DNA of 64,000 nt from Cyprinodon diabolis (Eukaryota > Chordata > Actinopteri > Cyprinodontiformes > Cyprinodontidae). Of this stretch, positions 1-7,201 are shown piece by piece (positions within the stretch are counted from its first letter, which is position 1; every line of letters starts with the position of its first letter). Where the stretch lies: contig JARPUW010000290.1 of NCBI GenBank assembly GCA_030533445.1, positions 62,001 through 126,000 of the forward strand, in the 5' to 3' direction. Under the pieces are notes generated by a model. The model worked only from the letters and a program-made list of their open reading frames with translations. It did no database searches and was not told the origin of the DNA. Position numbers and translations under genes: made by a program.

Positions 1-796
1 ATATTTATGACGAGTTGAAAACACATAGTCTGATTCGTTTCTCTCCCATCTTCAGCTCAAAAAGAATAGAGAAAGGCTGAAACTCTCATCGACTTTAGGT
101 TGGTCTGGACGGTTTTTAAGGAAAAGTATTAATCCTACCGTAATTCAGAAGACATTGTGTGAGTCCAGAGGTTTCAGTCTACAAACTGACCAAAAATGGT
201 GACTGTAGCTCCAAATATGTGGCCGTGAGGGCGAGAATAAGATGTTTGATCTTAAAAGAATGGCCGCCTCACACTAAGATTTCAGCAGCTGCACTCTAGC
301 AGGCTGCTGCAGAAGCTAACTGTCAGCTAGCTTCCAGGTGCTTACCCTCCGAACAAACGACTGCTGAGCAAAAACCGTAAAAGATATCTGAAAAATTCTT
401 TCAGTGAAAGCAACATCTATCCTTTGTCTCAGACTGGGGTAACCTTCATGTCTGTAGGTCTTTCACAACCCAAAACGAAGCACAAACAAAATGGTTGGCC
501 CACCTGCTCCTCCCTTTGTTTGAACTGCAGGACCTCACTCTCACTCACCTTTTAGCTGCTAAAGCACCCCTCCGAACAAACGACTGCTGAGTAAAAACCG
601 TAAAAGGTATCTGAAAAATTATTTTTATCTAAGCGACAGCTATATCTTGTCTTCAATTGGAGTAACTTTCATGGCTGTAGGTCATCTACAACCTGAATGG
701 GAAGAGAAAGAAAAAGAAAAAACGTTTTGTCACACCTGATCTTCTAATTGAGCTAGCTGCAGCAGGACACTCTCCCCCAGCTTTCAGCTGCTTAAA
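1..796 (+). repeat. Monomer U0, right-hand part only
   Basis: The window opens inside block A1 of a monomer whose left part lies outside. Subrepeat b1 starts near 350 and b2 near 573, each at CGAACAAACGACTGC. Compared with most copies, b2 here lacks the HindIII-type AAGCTT (it reads GATCTTCT near 740) and has TTATTTTTATCT where others have TTCTTTTTATCT. It also has TCTGGACGG near 105 where others have TCTGGAGGG. Confidence 0.95.
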
Positions 797-1250
797 ATGT
801 CCTCCGAACAAACGACTGCTGAGCAAAAACCGTATGAGTTATTCAAAATATTTTTTCACCGTGAGCGTCAGCCATCCTTCGACTCCAACTATGCCAACTT
901 TGGTGTATGTGTGTCATTCAGAAAAATATTTATGACGAGTTTAAAACACATAGTCTGATTCGTTTTTCTCCCCTCTTCTGCTCCAAAACCAATGAAAAAC
1001 GGCTCTGATTTTCATCGACTTTAGGTCGGTCTGGAGGGTTTTTAAGGAAAAGTATTAATCCTACCGTAATTCCGAAGATATTGTGTGGGTCCAGAGATTT
1101 CAGTCTACAAACTGACCAAAAATGGTGACTCTAGCTATAAATATGTGGCCGTGAGGGCGAGTTTAAAATGTTTTTTTGTGTTTAAAAAACGCCTGCCTCA
1201 CACTCTAGCTTTTCAGTTGCTCCACTCTAGCAGGCTGGATTTTGCTAAAA
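797..1250 (+). repeat. Block A2 (reference copy in U1)
   Basis: The first block of each monomer, beginning ATGTCCTCCGAACAAACG. It aligns with block A1 of the same monomer over about 425 bp, from CGAACAAACGACT to CTCTAGCAGGCT, including the shared GGAAAAGTATTAATCC and GTCTACAAACTGACC. It also shares its first 150 bp or so with b1 and b2. The ATG begins a 75-codon frame in copies that read GTCGGATTC (U2, U3, U11, U12, U13, U15, U17, U18); copies reading GTCTGATTC stop earlier. No family was recognised and I do not call it a gene. Confidence 0.85.
1136..1143 (+). promoter_or_regulatory. TATAAATA motif in block A2 (possible TATA box)
   Basis: GCTATAAATATGTGG contains a perfect TATAAATA, found at the same place in the A2 block of every monomer (for example 4277 in U2). 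The matching place in A1 reads GCTCCAAATATGTGG and lacks it. A match this short in AT-rich DNA can be chance, and nothing else shown here proves transcription. Confidence 0.2.
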
Positions 1251-1616
1251 CTTTGTGGCGCTTGAGGTCTGATTATACAAAAACCGTAGCAGTTATCAAC
1301 ATACCGTCTTCAGTTTTAAATAGACGAAGGATTTATCTACAAACTGAGCTTCAAACTGTTTTTCTAGGTGAATGTATGCCGACACAGTGAAGTGCTGTTT
1401 TTTATGCTTTTTTTTTCCTCTCCCCATTCATTTCCTATGGGATTTTTTTGCGACGTTTTCGCTAATAATTCGCAAACCTTCGGACTAATGAGAAAGTTTT
1501 ATACAAGCACACATCACCCCATTGGTCCCGACGCGTGTGCCAACTTTGGGCCCGATCCGCCAAACCGTGCGGGACTAGTTACGTGCCGAAGTTTTGGGTA
1601 TACGGGAGAATTATAA
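1251..1616 (+). repeat. Block T: CpG-containing block ending in (TAA)n (reference copy in U1)
   Basis: This block runs from ACTTTGTGGCGCTTGAGG to GGGAGAATTATAATAA. A pyrimidine tract near 1406-1430 is followed by about 170 bp unusually rich in CpG for this array (GCGACGTTTTCGC, CCCGACGCGTGTG, CCGATCCGCCAAACCG). It then ends in a (TAA)n run where the hairpin modules sit. The layout resembles the tail of a transposable element fused to a simple repeat, but no coding part or terminal repeat is visible, so the origin is inferred. It is present in all 20 monomers that reach this point. Confidence 0.6.
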
Positions 1617-1623
1617 TAACTAG

Positions 1624-1643
1624 AAAATTTCTAAAGAAATTTT
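1624..1643. repeat. AT-rich inverted repeat (reference copy in U1)
   Basis: AAAATTTCT and AGAAATTTT form a perfect 9-bp inverted repeat around AA. It lies just right of the hairpin-module position and is present in every monomer. Confidence 0.85.
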
Positions 1644-1645
1644 GA

Positions 1646-1719
1646 GGGGGGCCACCTACTGCCCGTCTGGGGAACAGGGCCAATACGGCCCTGGCAAGTT
1701 ATGTCGGGGCTCCCCAGAC
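1646..1719. repeat. Nested inverted-repeat region able to form a two-part hairpin (reference copy in U1)
   Basis: GTCTGGGGA (1665-1673) pairs with TCCCCAGAC (1711-1719), enclosing CAGGGCC (1675-1681) and GGCCCTG (1687-1693) with a 5-nt loop AATAC. To the left, GGGGGGCCACCTACT (1646-1660) is the reverse complement of the two ends of the hairpin module, without its inner 20 nt. In beta monomers the inner stem is shortened to GGGCC/GGCCC. U4 and U17 have a mismatch in the outer arm (GTCTTGGGA), and U2 also reads TCTTGGG. Confidence 0.75.
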
Positions 1720-1890
1720 CAACTGCTTACGCCTTTGAGGGCTGCTGAGGGAAGGAAAGAGGGCTAGGTCATGGGCAAAGAGAGCTGTGTGCCACTTGTG
1801 CTGAAATCTGGGAAATAGACGTGCACAGCGTATGATGCAAAAGGGTAATATGGGTTGTCCATATTGAAACACAGTGGGTAAAGCTCAGTT
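1720..1890 (+). repeat. Block M, no gene seen (reference copy in U1)
   Basis: About 170 bp between the inverted repeats and the minisatellite, with no recognised function. It carries the clearest alpha/beta markers: GCTAGGTCATGG, ATGCAAAAGGG and GCTCAGTTGGTGGG in alpha; GCAAGTTCATGG, ATGCACAAGGG and GCCCAGTTGGCGGG in beta. U6 mixes the two. Confidence 0.7.
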
Positions 1891-2100
1891 GGTGGGCTCC
1901 GCCCGCCTGCTAGGAGCCCTTGCAGCGATGAAAAAAATCACCAATGGCGGGCTCTGCCCGCCTGCTAAGAGCCATTGCAGTGATGAAATCACCAATGGCG
2001 GGCTCCGCCCGCCTTCTAAGAGCCATTGCAGTGATGAAATCACCAATGGCGGGCTCCGCCCGCCTTCTAAGAGCCATTGCAGTGATGAAATTACAAATGG
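1891..2100. repeat. GC-hairpin minisatellite in U1, 4 hairpins
   Basis: Each unit is a 17-bp GC palindrome (GGCGGGCTCCGCCCGCC) followed by 34 bp around CTAAGAGCCATTGCAG. Starts at 1891, 1946, 1997 and 2048 give spacings of 55, 51 and 51 bp. The first interval is longer because of an A run (GATGAAAAAAATC). Confidence 0.95.
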
Positions 2101-2140
2101 CAATGAGCAATATGCCAGAATGTATGAGTGTGTATAAGGA

Positions 2141-2438
2141 AGAGGCTTTTATTCTGTAGAGTCCCTGGAGTCTTATTTTGAAAGTCTATCATGGAAGTGC
2201 ATCTAAAGATGGGTCATGCCCAGCAGTTATATAGAATCAATTTCCAAATGTTAAATCACTGGTTTTCCATGTTATTAGGTGAATAGTTGCTGTATTACAG
2301 AGTAAATGGGAGACTTTTATTGTGAAATTTGCTCTGGGTGTGTTTTGAAAAGGTCACTAGAGTCTAATAAAAACAACCTGGAAGAGTTTGGGTCATAATG
2401 TTGAGCCATTTGCATCAATTAATGCATTAGTATAATCT
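2141..2438 (+). repeat. Block C1 (reference copy in U1)
   Basis: First of three diverged tandem copies of a roughly 295-bp block that opens AGAGGCTTTTATT and then GGAGTCTTATTTTGAAAGTC. A second, weaker GAGRCTTTTATT about 160 bp into each copy suggests that the block is itself two old half-repeats. No coding or RNA feature was recognised. Confidence 0.85.
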
Positions 2439-2729
2439 AGAGGCTTTTATTTTGTAGGGTCGCTGGAGTCTTATTTTGAAAGTCCAACAGAGTTGTGTTT
2501 ATAGAAAATGTTCAGACCCGTCAATGATAGTTGATTACTTTCCAATCGTTAAATCACTCTTTTTCCATGTTATTAGGGCAGTAGATGAAGCGGAAATGGG
2601 AGGCTTTTATTTTGAAATTTGCTATAGGGTGTGTTTTAAACAGTCTCCTAGAGTCTATTCTCTAAAACGGGGTTGAGTTTGGGTCATAATATTGAGCCAT
2701 ATAGGGCAATAAATATATGTAAAAAATAT
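2439..2729 (+). repeat. Block C2 (reference copy in U1)
   Basis: Second copy of the C block, 298 bp to the right of C1. The inner half-repeat starts near 2600 (GAGGCTTTTATTTTGAAATTTG). A 66-codon open frame here starts at TTG (2476) and recurs in most monomers, but it has no recognisable family and no ATG at its start, so it is not called a gene. Confidence 0.85.
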
Positions 2730-2960
2730 AGAGGCTTTTATTTTGTAGGGTCCCTGGAGTCTTATTTTGAAAGTCTATCAGTGCTGAGTGGCAAGGGAAG
2801 TGTCATGGACAGCAGTCATATAGTATCCATTTCCCAATGTTAAATCAGTCCTTTCACCCTCCATTAGATTAATATGTGCTGTTTAAAACAGCAGAGGTAA
2901 AATCTGTTTGAAGCTTGGTAACCTTGACAACGCTTAACGAGCCTCTCACTGACACAGACA
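2730..2960 (+). repeat. Block C3, shortened third copy (reference copy in U1)
   Basis: Starts 291 bp to the right of C2 with the same opening. Similarity to C1 and C2 fades after CCAATGTTAAATCAG and the copy ends before GCTTGGTAACCTTGAC. It contains the palindrome annotated at 2877. Confidence 0.75.
2877..2893. repeat. Short palindrome (reference copy in U1)
   Basis: TGCTGTTT and AAACAGCA form a perfect 8-bp inverted repeat around one A. It is present at the C3/A1 boundary of every monomer. Confidence 0.8.
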
Positions 2961-3004
2961 ACAGCTGCACTCACTATTGGTTTCTTCTTCCCAGGCTTTT
3001 TTGT

Positions 3005-3446
3005 ATGGGAAGAACGGCAACGAAAACAAACGACTACTGATCAAAAACCGTATGAGTTATTCAAAAAACATTTTCACCATGAGCATCAGCAATCCTTCGA
3101 CTCCAAGTATACCAACTTTGGTGTATGTGTGTCATTCAGAACAATATTTATGACGACTTGAAAACACATAGTCTGATTCGTTTCTCTCCCATCTTCAGCT
3201 CAAAAAGAATGGAGAAAGGCTGAAACTCATCGACTTTAGGTTGGTCTGGAGGGTTTTTAAGGAAAAGTATTAATCCTACCGTAATTCCGAAGACATTGTG
3301 TGAGTCCAGAGGTTTCAGTCTACAAACTGACCAAAAATGGTGACTGTAGCTCCAAATATGTGGCCGTGAGGGCGAGAATAAGATGTTTGATCTTAAAAAA
3401 ATGGCCGCCTCACACTAAGATTTCAGCAGCTGCACTCTAGCAGGCT
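3005..3446 (+). repeat. Block A1, diverged duplicate of A2 (reference copy in U1)
   Basis: Opens near CGAAAACAAACGACTACTG (CGAACAAACGACTACTG in beta monomers) and aligns with A2 for about 425 bp, ending at CTCTAGCAGGCT. Over the first 45 or so codons of the frame open in both blocks, the roughly seven codons that differ all change the amino acid. That argues against a constrained protein. Confidence 0.85.
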
Positions 3447-3487
3447 GCTGCAGAAGCTAACTGTCAGCTAGCTTCCAGGTGCTTACC

Positions 3488-3710
3488 CTCCGAACAAACG
3501 ACTGCTGAGCAAAAACCGTAAAAGATATCTGAAAAATTCTTTCAGTGAAAGCAACATCTATCCTTTGTCTCAGACTGGGGTAACCTTCATGTCTGTAGGT
3601 CTTTCACAACCCAAAACGAAGCACAAACAAAATGGTTGGCCCACCTGCTCCTCCCTTTGTTTGAACTGCAGGACCTCACTCTCACTCACCTTTTAGCTGC
3701 TAAAGCACCC
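3488..3710 (+). repeat. Subrepeat b1 (reference copy in U1)
   Basis: Opens CTCCGAACAAACGACTGC, followed by CAAAAACCGTAAAAG and later CTTCATGTCTGTAGGTC. It shares the opening 30 bp and a weaker 120-bp similarity with A1, A2 and b2, and is 223 bp long. In the A2 reading frame it has stop codons. Confidence 0.8.
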
Positions 3711-3937
3711 CTCCGAACAAACGACTGCTGAGTAAAAACCGTAAAAGGTGTCTGAAAAATTCTTTTTATCTAAGCGACAGCTATATCTTGTCTTCAATTG
3801 GAGTAACTTTCATGGCTGTAGGTCATCTACAAACTGAATGGGAAGAGAAAGAAAAAGAAAAAACGTTTCATCACACCTAAGCTTCTAATTGAGCTAGCTG
3901 CAGCAGGTCACTGTCACTCAGCTTTCAGGTGCTTAAA
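3711..3937 (+). repeat. Subrepeat b2 (reference copy in U1)
   Basis: Opens CTCCGAACAAACGACTGC, followed by GTAAAAACCGTAAAAGG and CTTTCATGGCTGTAGGTC. A purine-rich stretch of GAAAGAAAAAGAAAAAACG follows. It runs into the A2 block of the next monomer 232 bp later, so b1, b2 and A2 form a short tandem array. Confidence 0.8.
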
Positions 3938-4761
3938 ATGTCCTCCGAACAAACGACTGCTGAGCAAAAACCGTATGAGTTATTCAAAAAATTTTTTCAC
4001 CGTGAGCGTCAGACATCCTTCGACTCCAACTATGCCAACTTTGGTGTATGTGTGTCATTCAGAAAAATATTTATGACGAGTTTAAAACACATAGTCGGAT
4101 TCGTTTTTCTCCCCTCTTCTGCTCCAAAACCAATGAAAAACGGCTCTGATTTTCATCGACTTTAGGTCGGTCTGGAGGGTTTTTAAGGAAAAGTATTAAT
4201 CCTACCGTAATTCCGAAGATATTGTGTGGGTCCAGAGATTTCAGTCTACAAACTGACCAAAAATGGTGACTCTAGCTATAAATATGTGGCCGTGAGGGCG
4301 AGTTTAAAATGTTTTTTTGTGTTTAAAAAACGCCTGCCTCACACTCTAGCTTTTCAGTTGCTCCACTCTAGCAGGCTGGATTTTGCTAAAACTTTGTGGC
4401 GCTTGAGGTCTGATTATACAAAAACCGTAGCAGTTATCAACATACCGTCTTCAGTTTTAAATAGACGAAGGATTTATCTACAAACTGAGCTTCAAACTGT
4501 TTTTCTAGGTGAATGTATGCCGACACAGTGAAGTGCTGTTTTTTATGCTTTTTTTTTCCTCTCCCCATTCATTTCCTATGGGATTTTTTTGCGACGTTTT
4601 CGCTAATAATTCGCAAACCTTCGGACTAATGAGAAAGTTTTATACAAGCACACATCACCCCATTGGTCCCGACGCGTGTGCCAACTTTGGGCCCGATCCG
4701 CCAAACCGTGCGGGACTAGTTACGCGCCGAAGTTTTGGGTATACGGGAGAATTATAATAAT

Positions 4762-4827
4762 AATAATACGCGGAATAAATATGTGCAATAGTAGTAGGTG
4801 GGCCATGCCTTCGGCATGTGGCCCCCC
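4762..4827 (+). repeat. AAT-linked hairpin module in U2, 1 copy
   Basis: A 66-bp module: AATAATACGCGG, an AT-rich stretch with AATAAATATG, then AGTAGGTGGG, a hairpin CATGCC-TTC-GGCATG, and CCCCCC. The stem continues beyond a 2-nt bulge (GGGC with GCCC). The module lies between the (TAA)n end of block T and the AT-rich inverted repeat. Confidence 0.93.
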
Positions 4828-5100
4828 AACTAGAAAATTTCTAAAGAAATTTTGAGGGGGGCCACCTACTGCCCATCTTGGGAACAGGGCCAATACGGCC
4901 CTGGCAAGTGATGTCGGGGCTCCCCAGACCAACTGCTTACGCCTTTGAGGGCTGCTGAGGGAAGGAAAGAGGGCTAGGTCATGGGCAAAGAGAGCTGTGT
5001 GCCACTTGTGCTGAAATCTGGGAAATAGACGTGCACAGCGTATGATGCAAAAGGGTAATATGGGTTGTCCATATTGAACCGCAGTGGGTAAAGCTCAGTT

Positions 5101-5365
5101 GGTGGGCTCCGCCCGCCTGCTAGGAGCCCTTGCAGCGATGAAAAAAATCCCCAATGGCGGGCATTGCCCGCCTGCTAAGAGCCATTGCAGTGATGAAATC
5201 ACCAATGGCGGGCTCCGCCCGCCTGCTAGGAGCCATTGCAGTGATGAAAAAAATCACCATTGGCGGGCTCCGCCCGCCTCCTAACAGCCATTGCAGTGAT
5301 GAAATCACCAATGGCGGGCTCCGCCCGCCTTCTAAAAGCCATTGCAGTGATGAAATTACAAATGG
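5101..5365. repeat. GC-hairpin minisatellite in U2, 5 hairpins
   Basis: Same unit as in U1. The second hairpin has the loop GGGCATTGCCC, and a second A-run interval (GATGAAAAAAATCACC) appears before the fourth. Confidence 0.95.
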
Positions 5366-7201
5366 CTATAAGCAATATGCCAGAATGTATGAGTGTGTAT
5401 AAGGAAGAGGCTTTTATTTTGTAGAGTCCCTGTAGTCTTATTTTGAAAGTCTATCATGGAAGTGCATCTATAGATGGGTCATGCCCAGCAGTGATATAGA
5501 ATCCATTTCCAAATGTTAAATCACTGGTTTTCCATGTTATTAGGTGAATAGTTCCTGTATTACAGAGTAAATGGGGGACTTTTATTGTGAAATTTGCTCT
5601 GGGGTGTGTTTTGAAAAGGTCACTAGAGTCTAATAAAAACAACCTGGAAGAGTTTGGGTCATAATGTTGAGCCATTTGCATCAATTAATGCATTAGTATA
5701 ATCTAGAGGCTTTTATTTTGTAGGGTCCCTGGAGTCTTATTTTGAAAGTCCAACAGAGTTGTGTTTAGAGAAAATGTTCAGACCCATCAATGATAGTTGA
5801 TGACTTTCCAATCGTTAAATCACTCTTTTTCCATTTTATTAGGGCAGTAGATGAAGCGGAAATGGGAGGCTTTTATTTTGAAATTTGCCATAGGGTGTGT
5901 TTTAAACAGTCTCCTAGAGTCTATTCTCTAAAATGGGGTTGAGTTTGGGTCATAATGTTGAGCCATATAGGGCAATAAATATATGTAAAAAATATAGAGG
6001 CTTTTATTTTGAAGGGTCCCTGGAGTCTTATTTTGAAAGTCTATCAGTGCTGAGTGGCAAGGGAAGTGTCATGGACGGCAGTCATATAGTATCCATTTCC
6101 CAATGTTAAATCAGTGCTTTCACCCTCCATTAGATTAATATGTGCTGTTTAAAACAGCAGAGGTAAAATCTGTTTGAAGCTTGGTAACCTTGACAACGCT
6201 TAATGAGCCTCTCACTGACACAGACAACAGCTGCACTCACTATTGGTTTCTTCTTCCCAGGCTTTTTTGTATGGGAAGAACGGCACCGAACAAACGACTG
6301 CTGAGCAAAAACCGTATGAGTTATTAAAAAGAAAATTTCACCATGAGCATCAGCAATCCTTCGACTCCAACTATACCAACTTTGGTGTATGTGTGTCATT
6401 CAGAACAATATTTATGACGACTTGAAAACACATAGTCTGATTCGTTTTTCTCCCATCTTCAGCTTAAAAAGAATGGAGAAAGGCTGAAACTCATCGACTT
6501 TAGGTTGGTCTGGAGGGTTTTTAAGGAAAAGTATTAATCCTACCGTAATTCCGAAGACATTGTGTGAGTCCAGAGGTTTCAGTCTACAAACTGACCAAAA
6601 ATGGTGACTGTAGGTCCAAATATGTGGCCGTGAGGGCGAGAATAAGATGTTTGATCTTAAAAAAATGGCCGCCTCACACTAAGATTTCAGCAGCTGCACT
6701 CTAGCAGGCTGCTGCAGAAGCTAACTGTCAGCTAGCTTCCAGGTGCTTACCCTCCGAACAAACGACTGCTGAGCAAAAACCGTAAAAGATATCTGAAAAA
6801 TTCTTTCAGTGAAAGCAACATCTATCCTTTGTCTCAGACTGGGGTAACCTTCATGTCTGTAGGTCTTTCACAACCCAAAACGAAGCACAAACAAAATGGT
6901 TGGCCCACCTGCTCCTCCCTTTGTTTGAACTGCAGGACCTCACTCTCACTCACCTTTTAGCTGCTAAAGCACCCCTCCGAACAAACGACTGCTGAGTAAA
7001 AACCGTAAAAGGTGTCTGAAAAATTCTTTTTATCTAAGCGACAGCTATATCTTGTCTTCAATTGGAGTAACTTTCATGGCTGTAGGTCATCTACAAACTG
7101 AATGGGAAGAGAAAGAAAAAGAAAAAACGTTTCATCACACCTAAGCTTCTAATTGAGCTAGCTGCAGCAGGTCACTGTCACTCAGCTTTCAGGTGCTTAA
7201 A

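Larger units (their letters stand above)
797..3937 (+). repeat. Monomer U1 (alpha type), reference copy
   Basis: A complete 3141-bp monomer, used below to define the internal blocks. It has no hairpin module (GAGAATTATAATAACTAG near 1612) and four minisatellite hairpins. Block M carries alpha-type bases (GGGCTAGGTCATGG, GATGCAAAAGGG). The C and A1 blocks are also alpha type: AGTTATATAGAATCAATTTCC-like sequence in C1, GGTCGCTGG in C2, and CAACGAAAACAAACG opening A1. From about 1,885 onward it is nearly identical to U10 at an offset of 29,126 bp. Confidence 0.97.
3938..7201 (+). repeat. Monomer U2 (alpha-related variant)
   Basis: A 3264-bp monomer with one hairpin module and five minisatellite hairpins. 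Block M is alpha type. Its C2 block has TTTAGAGAAAATG and CCCATCAATG, and the segment before A1 has CTTAATGAGCC; U6 shares these. A1 opens with GACTGCTGAGCAAAAACC, as A2 does, rather than the usual GACTACTGATC, and has TTAAAAAGAAAATTTC. It is therefore a third variant class, not pure alpha or beta. Confidence 0.96.

Noticed and set aside
1251..1616. Possible intact transposon within each monomer.
   Set aside because: No transposase, reverse transcriptase, terminal inverted repeats or target-site duplications were found; at most an element tail is present.
1891..2100. The 51-bp array of palindromic repeats looks CRISPR-like.
   Set aside because: The 34-bp parts between palindromes are themselves repeats, not unique spacers. 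Only two to six units occur, and the array recurs in each monomer of a eukaryotic satellite with no cas genes.
2976..2994. GGTTTCTTCTTCCCAG resembles a 3' splice site.
   Set aside because: Pyrimidine-rich CAG sites are common by chance. No matching exon with coding character or donor site is evident in the monomer.
3929..4165. Small frame with an ATG at 3938 and A at -3, possible micropeptide.
   Set aside because: About half of the monomers stop it early (GTCTGATTC instead of GTCGGATTC), and differences between A1 and A2 in this frame are all amino-acid changing.
5090..5106. AAGCTCAGTTGGTGGG before the minisatellite resembles a tRNA A box.
   Set aside because: No B box (GGTTCGAATCC-like), no cloverleaf and no terminator follow; beta monomers change it to AAGCCCAGTTGGCGGG.
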